Origin: Calonectria ilicicola
Taxonomy: Eukaryota > Ascomycota > Sordariomycetes > Hypocreales > Nectriaceae
Length of the DNA stretch: 64,000 nt
Direction of reading: 5' to 3'
Assembly: GCA_020809705.1 (NCBI GenBank)
Contig: CP085825.1
Span: forward strand, 4,898,001-4,962,000
Below the pieces are notes generated by a model that did not search any database, was not told the DNA's origin, and was given only the letters and a program-made list of their open reading frames with translations. Below, piece by piece: positions 55,187 through 64,000 of the stretch (the first letter of the stretch is position 1; each line of letters starts with the position of its first letter). Position numbers and translations under genes: made by a program.

Positions 55187-57621
55187 ATGGCTGTACCTCA
55201 GTATCGAGACGAGGGTAACTTTGACATCTTTGCGCACCCTTGTAATCGTTGTTCACCATCCGCTGACGCTCCTCCAGTGCTCATCACCCTCACCAGTCGA
55301 GACCCTCCGTCTTCGTTTTCCTTTCCCGACCGACGCTTCTTCCTTACCAAGGAAAAACCCGTCATGGACATTGGCCGCACAAGCAAGCGCAACTCTTCAT
55401 TCGAAGCTGCTAAGAACAACGCTTGGTTTGACTCACCAGTCATGTCTCGTGACCATGCGAGCCTCAAACTCGATTTTGACAAGCAGGTGAGCATATTCAG
55501 ACTTTGGCCCACCATTCCACTCTGCTAACCAGACCTTGCAGAAAGTATATATAAAGGACGTGGGCTCTCTCCATGGCACCTTTAAAAACAACCAACAGCT
55601 CGCTAGGAACAGTCTCTGCCCGCTGGCTTCAGGCGACATTATCCAGTTCGGAATTCCCATCGAGCGAGGTTCAGACAAATACCCAGCCTGCATAATGGAA
55701 GCACGCGTCAAATTCGGATCTGTAAAGTAAGTTATCCAAGCAAGCACTTTTCCGTTCCAGCAAACACTAACCATGAAAAACAAAGCCCAGAAGATCGTCC
55801 CAAGGTCTTTAGAGTACCCGACGACTCGGATGTCGAGGAATCGGGAAGCGATGATGACCACAGCATCCGTATCAGCTCAGAAATCTTGCGCAGTGCCAAG
55901 GTGTTTCCTTGTTTATCCCCTCAACAACCCACGATCGATTTGACTGGGGCCGACCAATACCCGACCTCGAACGTTCGAGACGAGAACAACTACACTACTA
56001 ACACTCTCCCGTCTGTATCTCCCGATGCTAAGCATCCGCATGAGGTGACTTATGTTGATTTGTCCTCACCTTCACCGGAAGACACAACGGAGTGCAACGG
56101 GTTCTCTCCTATTTCCCCCGGCCCGTGCTGGGCACCAGGCTACGATGAAGCCGTGGAAGAGGAGAGCGACATCAATCTATCAGAGTCGACCGATATGGAT
56201 ACTGCAAGCTCCCCAGAAGCAGACTCTGTGAGCCAGAGCTCAAGCCCCGCTTCTGTTTCTGGCGACGTTCATCACGATTATGCTACTGAGGAGGCTATGG
56301 ATATCGAAGATGAATTTGACGACCAGGATGAATTTGACAATGGAGACGGTAAGTTCCCGCCAACACCCCGCATTTTAGACCCCTTGCTAATTCCCACAAA
56401 GATGTCTCTGAGCCCTTTGAGGAGTCGATTGGCCAAGAAAACCTCGATAGTCCAGAGCAATTCGCCCCTCCACAGCCCATCAGCCACTTCACACATGACA
56501 TGCCTACGGAGATGATTCAAAGCGTCTATGAAACCAACACTCTAGAGAGCTTGTCAACAGAATGCGTGCGCCAGAATATTCCTGAAAACGGCACCAGCAT
56601 TTCTCCGCTTGTTACCTACACATTCAAGCCTCAGCTTCCGCCTATCGAACAGCCTAGAATGGAACCGCCTTGGGCCCACCCAACCTACGCTCAACCGCTG
56701 AGACTTCCTTCAATCGCAGAAACTGTGCCCCCATATCCACCGCCCCAAAGCCCTGATTCCAAAGCTTTGGCAGAGGTTTTGGGTGCAAGAACCGGAAAAT
56801 ACGAATTCTTCGCGGCCCGGGTTGAGAATAAAATAAACGCACTCCCCTGTGGCGTGGTTCCCAGTGACAATTCAATTTCTATTAGCACTGCGAAGCCGCT
56901 GGAGCAAAACCCTCCTCCCACACAAATGATCTCTCAGGAATCCAACACAGAGATGCCTGCTTCCGAAGAATCAGCAACTGTCCCGGTCGAAGCAAAGCAA
57001 CTCCAGACTAGTACGCCTAAGCGGCTTGTGCCTTCTGAGTGGACTGCATCTGGAGAGCAGTTCCTAAACACCCCACCCAAGGAGGCGCAAGAGACAGAGC
57101 AGATGGAGGCTCCTATCCTGGACGAAACTTCGGCTTATCAGTTCGAGCTAAGCAAGAAGGCAGCCTCCAACGGTCAATGTGATGACATTCCTGTCGATTC
57201 GCAGGCCGAGCCAGCCAAAAAGACACATATGGAAATCAGCGACATTGTTGAAGGCTCAAATGACGTAGCCGAACCATCGACTCCTTCTCGCCCTCCGAAA
57301 AGAAAGGCTGAGGAGATTTGTCAACTCACGCCAGAAGAAGAAGCAAAGGAGGAGGCAAAGAAGGATGATCAGCAAACCCTTATCCTCGATAAAAAGCGTC
57401 GCTCCTATAAAGCACAGCAGGCATTCCGCCGCAGTTTGGGTGAAAAGAAAAAGCAAGCACCCCAAGCTCCAGTTGCTGATATGATAGTGCCTCCAGCGTC
57501 GGCATCCACTAGCCAGCCGCCGGCCAAGCGCCTTCGCCGAGTTGCAGAGGTGCTTAGCTACGCAGCTCTGGGTGGAGTTGCCGTCATGTCTGCCTTGATT
57601 GCGACTGCACCAACTCTTTGA
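55187..57621 (+). CDS. FHA-domain protein with C-terminal membrane anchor
   Basis: Phosphothreonine-reading adaptor. Exons 55187-55486, 55542-55726, 55786-56348 and 56402-57621; introns 53-59 nt; 755 residues. The FHA domain spans about residues 30-155: DIGRTSK, SPVMSRDHASL (the conserved SRxH) and DVGSLHGTFKNN (GTxxN), split by intron 1. The middle of the protein is long, acidic and Ser/Pro-rich, probably disordered. A basic helical stretch (EEEAKEEAKKDD, then KKRRSYKAQQAFRR) precedes the last 23 residues. Those are hydrophobic (LSYAALGGVAVMSALIATA) and look like a tail anchor. N-terminal FHA plus C-terminal anchor recalls the STRIPAK subunits SLMAP/PRO45/Far9, but the sequence is not clearly orthologous. 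Localisation to ER or nuclear envelope is inferred. Confidence 0.82.
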
Positions 57622-59100
57622 GCGAAGAGTAGGTCAAATCGCATATGCTGCGTTATGGCTGTAGATGAATCCAACGGCAATACAGTTGAGGGCATATCTG
57701 TGTGTGGTGATGCTCATCATGACTTTTTCTTATCTTTTCTATGCAGTGGCCCTGCCAAAGTTGGCCGAGTCATGCAAGGCAAGGGAGTTTTGGGAATTGG
57801 AATTCAGGGCTGAGGAAGAAGGATGTCGGTAGTTCGTCTTAATTCCATGTTGCTTTCGACAAGAGGCAACATTCCGTCTTACATTCATGGCACGACCACT
57901 ACAATAGGGTCATTACCTTGAACATGCATTACTGCCAAGCTCGGGACTTGGGAACAAAAGAGCCCACCCCGAAAGAAATAACTGGTCGGAATTGGTTTTA
58001 GTTGGTTTGCGTCTTTTTTTTTTCGTCTTTTCCAAGCTCAGTTGGTCGGATAGGTGGCATCTGTCGATTAGGATTCTTAGCAATTGATGAATCATGTGAA
58101 CTCTGCATCCCTAAACAACAAGTGACCCGCACATGCATTTTTGTTTCTCGCATAAGATTTTAAGGAAGGGCCAGATGAGAGGAGGATATTACCTGCTGAA
58201 TACACAGCGGAAGGCCTCATCCGTGGGGGAAATCTAGCAAGCTGCATTGATGCCGGCGTAATTCGGCTTTGCAATGAACCGCGAGTTGGAGGACAAGGCA
58301 GACCTAAACAACCTTGAAGGGATGCAATCACGTCATGCTCGGTTTCAAGTCCAATCAAGCAATGCACTACTACAATCTTTCCAAGGGTAGCTGCAATGGT
58401 CGTTCATTATCAGCCACCCAGAACTCGGTACACCTCAATCAGTCAACTCCATGACTAGTTCAACTCCAATCTATGCGCATGGACTGCTGATACACAACCC
58501 ACCCCCAGCGGCTTAAGATCAGACAGAAATCGGCTCAAGAGCTTGGAAGGACAATTTTTGTTGAGCCGTGGATAGCCTCTTCCGACTATCACCGAGGCTG
58601 GTAGAATCAGCGTGAAGGTAGAGGTGGGTGACGAGCGTCAGAGCAAGGAAGATATCGAAGAGGTTTGACCGGTGAGAGGGACTGTTGCAGGCAGCCGAAA
58701 GGGAGCAGATGACATGCCGCATGACTTCGACTGCATTTTGGGTAACACGGGCGAAAGCCAGACTGGCAATGAAGAGAGGGGGGGGGGCTATAGCCATAAA
58801 ATTACAATTCCCCCTTCATTGCCAGCTCTCCGGTGGGCGCGTCCTAGGGTGGGAGTATCTGACGACAACCAATGGCTGGCTGACCGGTCTAGGGATTGGC
58901 GATTCGCGATTGGAGATGGACGACTTGCCTCGGGGGTCTGGATCGCCACTGCAGCCTCAGTTCTTGGGTCCCCGTTTCAGAAAAGAGTGTGTGCCCTCGC
59001 CGCGAGATGGCCGAGATGGAGCGGAATGCTGGTTGTTGATGGGCGGAGTGATGGGTCCGGTCGTGCCATGTTGGCGCTGAGATGGCACCAAGAAAGAGTC

Positions 59101-59124
59101 ATCATCATCATCATCATCATCATC
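59101..59124. repeat. (ATC)8 microsatellite
   Basis: Eight perfect ATC units in intergenic DNA. Confidence 0.9.
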
Positions 59125-59585
59125 ACAAAGGCCGCAGCGTGCGATGCACAACAGACGCCAAGATTGAGATTGTCTCGTCGGGCCTCGTCTTTCCTGCCCT
59201 GGTCGGTCCAGAGTAGCTGAAAACACTGCCATGCAACACCAAGTTTTCGACAACAAGATACTGCGCCACGCTAGACCTAGGCGCAATCTCGAGGTGGCCT
59301 CGGGCGGCAAATATTTCTCGTCATCTTGCCCTCTTTCTGGACCTTTCGGGCGTCATCCTCAGTCCTTGTGCGGCCATGACATCCATGCAGTCAGGATGGC
59401 ACCAGGTTCTGAGGACCGAGTGACGACAGGGTCCTTCTGCTCGCTTGCTGCAGAGTCCAGCTCGGTCTGCGCAAAGTGCGCATCCAACCCGCGCATTCGG
59501 TGTTTGTTTGGAGGAATCAATGCATCCATCCTCTCACCGGTTGCGGCGGGGTTGGCAAATCAAAGTCAACCAACCATTCAGTAGG

Positions 59586-59609
59586 GTCTGGCGGGATGTC
59601 TGGCGGGAT
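59586..59609. repeat. 12-base tandem duplication
   Basis: GTCTGGCGGGAT occurs twice in direct succession and continues with GTC. Probably a replication-slippage product. Confidence 0.75.
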
Positions 59610-60221
59610 GTCGCATTATCTCAGAGCCGCGACCTCCCAGCCAAAACTAGGCTGCGGCCCTTGTCGAATCAGCCCTGCATCGAGAAGGTCCGGGGTCAAA
59701 GAGTTACGGCAACGCTTTAGTTGAGAAATATGCGGCTATGCGGCCGGTGTAACATTGGCTGTTGCAAGAGCCGGAGAGAGTGGGATGACAGTCTAGAATG
59801 CGGAAATCCGAGTGACTCCAGCGGAGCAATGGCACAGCTCAAGTAGGAGTGGCTCTTGAGAGGCTATGGAACCAACTCATCACCCGATAACCAAGACCCA
59901 CGGAGAGGAATGATTCTCAGCTTGGCGCGTCCGGTTTGGGCTGGAATGAGCATGACACCCAGTCGCCCATCACCATAAGCCCAAGGAAAACAACCACGGA
60001 TCCTTAGGCCATGATCGTCATCACAAGACCCGAGTGCAGCCGATAAGATGACGAAGGCCGAAGGGTTGGTTGTCGGGAGCTTGGTAATCTCGCCTTCAAC
60101 TAGCCCGCGTGATGCGAGGAGCCGAGGGTCAGTTGCGATGCCGAAAACACCTCTCACCACCATCTTGGCCAATTTGTTGTCATTCTGGTTTGGCAATGAT
60201 AGTGGGTCATCTGGTCCAAGA

Positions 60222-60229
60222 TATATAAA
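60222..60229 (+). promoter_or_regulatory. TATA box of the small zinc-ribbon gene
   Basis: TATATAAA about 140 bases upstream of the ATG at 60366, followed by a pyrimidine- and CA-rich leader (CCTCGTCCTGGTCTCTCC and onward). Placement and flanks are those of an efficient fungal core promoter. Confidence 0.55.
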
Positions 60230-60365
60230 CTGGTACAGCTTCCCATCCTCGTCCTGGTCTCTCCTTCAGTTCCCAAACAACTCAGACCCAACCGAGAGCA
60301 CATCGCCCAACTCCCAAGTGCCAGTCCTCCTTCACAAATTCATTAACAATCTCAAATCAAAAACA

Positions 60366-60700
60366 ATGTCTAGCCAGGGAGTCTTGAATTATATTACTTG
60401 CGATGAATGCAACGGCTCGTTTAATCGCCAAAGGTGTGTTTTTGCTCTCAACACCAAATTTCAGCTTTTCGTTGAATACTGAAAAGTAGTCGCAGCGGTG
60501 GAAATTGCCCTAGGTGCCAAGGCACCAAGGTCATAAACGTCCCTGCAAACTACATTAGGCAGGGAGGAATGCCAACTCAGCCTAGCCAAGGGAATCCTAG
60601 CGGTGAGCCATCCTTACCTCGACAGGAAAACAAGCATGGCCAGAGTCAAGGGCCAGCTGACGGCCAGAACCAGGGAACCCATAGCACTGGTACCTCTTGA
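60366..60700 (+). CDS. Small zinc-ribbon protein, 92 residues
   Basis: Small gene of two exons: 60366-60433 and 60490-60700, intron 56 nt (donor GTGTGT, acceptor AAGTAG). The alternative acceptor three bases earlier adds one Ser. Splicing joins NRQ to RSGGN and creates a four-Cys zinc site: CDEC, 18 residues, CPRC. The pair resembles the DnaJ-type zinc ribbon (CPRCQGTKVI). The tail is hydrophilic, Gln/Gly/Pro-rich and probably disordered. Neither exon is long enough to stand out alone; the case rests on the shared frame, the two matching CxxC knuckles, and a TATA box with typical leader. Function unknown; zinc binding is inferred. Not obviously connected to its neighbours. Confidence 0.72.
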
Positions 60701-62494
60701 GCCTTTGGTTTGACGTGAGTCATCAATCCTGTAAATTTCATTTCGTACATGTGTGAAAGGCACCAGTGAACACCAAATTATGAGATTGTATATTGGTTTG
60801 GTTGCTCTTTGGTGTCGTCTTGTTTGATGCTTTATCGCAATCTGCCGGGGTGTTGCAAAGTTGTGAATCCCTCTCGATAGCGCCGCAACTTCGGCTTCCG
60901 AGATTCTTTGTTGTGCCCCAAATTCAATCGTTGAATTAGCTTGAAATTTACATCAATTGATATCTGGTTCGATGTTGCATCTTGAATCCTCGCCTCCAAC
61001 ATGCTCCCTTTCACCCATTGATAAATAGAACGTTCCCTTCGAAACCAAAAGCAAATAGCTTAGATCCATATAGGTAGCCAGCGATAACCAGATCCAAACT
61101 CATTGGGTATTCATGGTCACATGGCCACTGTCAATCGCGATGCAACACACAGAAGACTGGGTTCTTTCATACTAATTCGTCAGGAAAATATGGCCTAACC
61201 TGTAATGGGAACCTACGCGATGGAAACCATCAGCACGGGATCAAGGGGGCCATCATTGGATGTCCATACGTTGTAGTTAGTCAAGAAACACGAGCGGGAG
61301 TAAAATAATGTAACACTGCATCGAATATATGAACATGATGTACGTCACCATCCAGCCAACGGTTGCCTACACACGTAACCTTGTCACTCTTACCATTTAG
61401 TATTGCACATACAAAGGAAGGTCTTGGTTCTAGGGTTCTAGAAGCTCGTTCAAACCATTTTTAGCTCAGGAAGCCCCTCCCGACGGTAGGTCAGTAATGA
61501 TCAACCACGCTTAAATTTCCAAGGCTCTACCGGCTGGACGACAGAAAGTGAATCAAATTTATAGCAAATTTATTATTTAAAAATATTAGGCAAAGAATGG
61601 GACGGGACGGAAAATAAGATGAACATATGGCTAACCCTCAGTTTGACAGTACGAATGAGCCACAACCCTGAGCCAATATTTAGTAGGCGAGAATAGCAAA
61701 ATATGATGTACCATTGTGTAAAATTCCGATGGAAAGCCATCATTGATAAGAATTCAGACACGGCAAGTTAAAGATAATGAAAAATAGAGTGTAGCAGCGC
61801 ATGCAATTTGCCCCCCTGATAAGTTGGTCCACGGAACAATGGTAATGAATCGGACAATGTCCATCCTGATCCAGAAGCCTCATTTGGCCCAATCTTTGCT
61901 TTCAGTGGTGTTGGATCAAAATCAGACATCTGATTGGACCCAAATAGTTGATCTCCCATGGCACAATGGATATGGATCGTGATTAACTTTTGCCAAAATG
62001 TTGGTCCTGATTGTCATCAAGCACGTGGACATGCCATGGCAACCTTGTGAGCTAGAGGCATACACCAACTGAAAAAAGAAAACAAAAAATACAAAATAGC
62101 AGGCATGGCGAGAGTTGAAGAAGAAAAAAAAAGTCAAAGCAATAAATAATAGAACCATTCAGTAGTTTTAATTGTTATACTTGATATTTTATTTACCCCT
62201 TGTTTCTTTTAAGCACTTGTCTTGTTCTTTCATTAGCGGCGTCAATTGTCAGCGGGACGCACTGCCGCTCTACCCACTGGCTAGCGACTGGGTTCTAGCA
62301 TAACCCGCTTATAAGGATCCCCGATACTGGTTTGCGGAGGCTGAATTTAGGAACCACAAGCTCTCACCTCCCATCAGCCTTGTAGACTATAAGGTCCCTG
62401 GAGGACCTTGCGAGCTTCTCGTTTGCGCCATCCTCGACCTTTTGCGCACTACCATGAGCTGAAGCCCAAATCCCATTGCACATCTACCGCCACC
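60701..62494. other. 1.8-kb AT-rich gene-free interval
   Basis: No supportable gene or RNA. AT-rich, with the lst8 promoter and leader in the last 200 bases. Confidence 0.5.
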
Positions 62495-63628
62495 ATGTCT
62501 GTCATTCTCTGCACAGGTAAGCGACACCTCGCCCCGTTATCGCCCCTCGCGCTCCAGCTAACGCTCTCTCGCAGCTGGATACGACCATACCATCAGGTTC
62601 GACTCAACTCAACTCGACGCGCCGTACGCCCCGAGGCCTCGCTGCTAACATTCTCCGTCGCAGGTTCTGGGAGGCCCTGTCTGGAATCTGCTCGCGCACC
62701 ATCCAGCACCCAGACTCCCAGGTCAACCGCTTATGCATCTCTCCCGACAAACGCTATCTCGCCGCGGCGGGGCATCACACCGTCAAGCTCTACGACATCA
62801 AGTCGACAAACCCGAACCCGCTCTTGACCTTTGAGGGCCACACTGGAAACATCACTGGAGTCGCCTTCCACTGTGAAGGTAAATGGATGGTCACCAGCTC
62901 CGAGGATGGCACCGTCAAGATCTGGGAGACACGATCCGGGACGATCCAGCGAAGCTATAACCATGGATGTCCCGCGAATGATGTCGTAATTCACCCCAAT
63001 CAAGGTGAAATCATCAGCTGTGACCGATCAGGTAGCGTCAGGGTGTGGGATCTTGCAGAGAATAACTGTTCGCACGAGCTTATCCCAGAGGAAGACGTCT
63101 CCGTGTCTAGCGTCACAGTGGCAAGCGACGGCTCCTTGCTCTGCGCTGCGAACAATGCTGTTCGTTTTTGAGCCCCGACATTGCGCTAGTTTGTGTGCTA
63201 ACGAGATCATACAGGGAAATGTTTTTGTGTGGAACCTAATTCAGAGCTTCGATCGCACACAGCTCGTGCCCGTGACACACTTTAGCGCCCACAAGGAATA
63301 CATTACACGCATCCTTCTCTCTCCCGATGTCAAGAAGCTCGCCACCTGCAGCGCGGACCACACTGCCAAGATCTGGGAAGTCAAGAACGTGAATCCTACT
63401 CCTGATCAGGAACCCCGACCGTACCCGCTGGAGGCAACCTTGACTGGCCACCAGCGCTGGGTTTGGGATTGCGCCTTTAGCGCCGACTCGGCTTACTTGG
63501 TGACGGCTTGTTCGGACCACTATGCTCGGTTGTGGGAACTACACAGCCAGCAGATCATCCGGCAGTATAACGGACACCACCGAGGCGCCGTTTGTGTGGC
63601 GCTCAATGATTACTCGGAAACGCGATGA
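62495..63628 (+). CDS. lst8: LST8, WD40 subunit of TOR complexes
   Basis: Seven-bladed WD40 protein that binds the TOR kinase domain in TORC1 and TORC2. Exons 62495-62516, 62575-62596, 62664-63159 and 63215-63628; introns 55-67 nt; 317 residues, the normal length. The first two exons are 22 nt each and encode MSVILCTAGYDHTIR, which runs into FWEALSGICSRTIQH. Repeat hallmarks are clear: HTVKLYDIK, GHTGNITGVAF, DGTVKIWETRSG, DRSGSVRVWDLAEN, GNVFVWNLIQS, DHTAKIWEVKN, GHQRWVWDCAFS and DHYARLWELHS. The QYNGHHRGAVCVALND C-terminus matches the family. Donor of intron 3 is GTTCGT, slightly unusual, but it is needed to join AANNA to GNVFVW. A core growth-control gene. Confidence 0.96.
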
Positions 63629-64000
63629 ATGGGATGAAGGATGGGTTTTTTTTTGCATTTCCGGGCCCCTAAATACGGGGGCCCGATTCACGGGATGGCG
63701 GACAGACGTGGCATGGCGTTTGTCGGATCAATTGCTTTTAGGAAACTGCATTTACAGTATTACTATGAAGTCGAACTCCCTCCCCCATGTGCTCTTATAG
63801 TATATACCAATCAAATCAAGGGCGGGAGCACATCACTGGGCTTTGCACTCATTGCAATTTCGTACTCGCTAGATTCTTGGGCTATTGGCATTTGGTAGTT
63901 GGTAGTTAACACAACTAAAACTACATCTTTAGCGGTGCGGGTCAAACGTCTGCTTAGACCACTGCATTTGCCATTCCACATTTAGGAGTCAGCGCCCTCC
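63629..64000. other. lst8 3' flank
   Basis: No gene seen; a T-rich stretch shortly after the stop probably belongs to the lst8 3' UTR. Confidence 0.5.

Larger units (their letters stand above)
57622..60365. other. 2.7-kb gene-free interval with simple repeats
   Basis: No supportable gene. It contains an (ATC)8 run at 59101-59124 and a 12-base tandem duplication at 59586-59609. The final 145 bases form the promoter and leader of the small zinc-ribbon gene. Confidence 0.5.

Noticed and set aside
59864..60163. 99-codon minus-strand frame beside the zinc-ribbon gene
   Set aside because: Reads somewhat protein-like, but it begins only with a TTG further upstream or an internal ATG, has no known domain and lies against the promoter of the small gene.
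1..64000. CRISPR arrays, rRNA genes, intact transposons
   Set aside because: No spaced palindromic repeat array, no rRNA-like segment and no transposase or reverse-transcriptase frame was found.

Overview
The window is chromosomal DNA from a filamentous ascomycete, most likely a Sordariomycete of the order Hypocreales. Supporting this are short 49-68 nt introns with GTRNGY donors, pyrimidine-rich leaders, a nuclear tRNA-Thr with a 13-nt intron, and a set of core fungal genes (rrp7, a TINA-like ADIP protein, TMEM19/DUF92, glutamine synthetase, an IFRD protein, lst8). The genus cannot be fixed by eye.

Layout. (1) 1-16.8 kb is a core-gene flank: the 3' part of rrp7, a NIMA-interacting/ADIP coiled-coil gene, a TMEM19-type membrane protein, glutamine synthetase with an intron directly after its ATG, and a tRNA-Thr. 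Long gene-free gaps separate them. (2) 17.3-50.3 kb holds an apparent secondary-metabolite cluster. It contains a 3,872-residue hybrid PKS-NRPS (minus strand, 7 exons), a Zn2Cys6 regulator, a group A flavin monooxygenase, a pepsin-fold protein with degenerate active-site motifs, a free thioesterase with an acidic insert, a CYP51-like P450 and an MCT-type MFS exporter. The last four form two divergent promoter pairs. (3) 50.7-64 kb returns to core genes: IFRD, a tail-anchored FHA protein, a newly assembled 92-residue zinc-ribbon gene, and lst8.

How the cluster could work (inference). The synthase reads KS-AT-DH-(no methyltransferase)-ER-KR-ACP-C-A-T-R. It would make a reduced, unmethylated chain and join it to one amino acid. 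Unlike the usual fungal PKS-NRPS, it carries its own intact-looking ER, and no trans-acting ER gene lies nearby. The terminal reductase-like domain has lost the middle Gly of its nucleotide motif and its YxxxK Lys, so release may be non-reductive or may use the separate thioesterase. The FMO and P450 would tailor the product and the MFS protein would export it. I do not recognise this gene set as a characterised pathway. It is the best candidate here for something undescribed.
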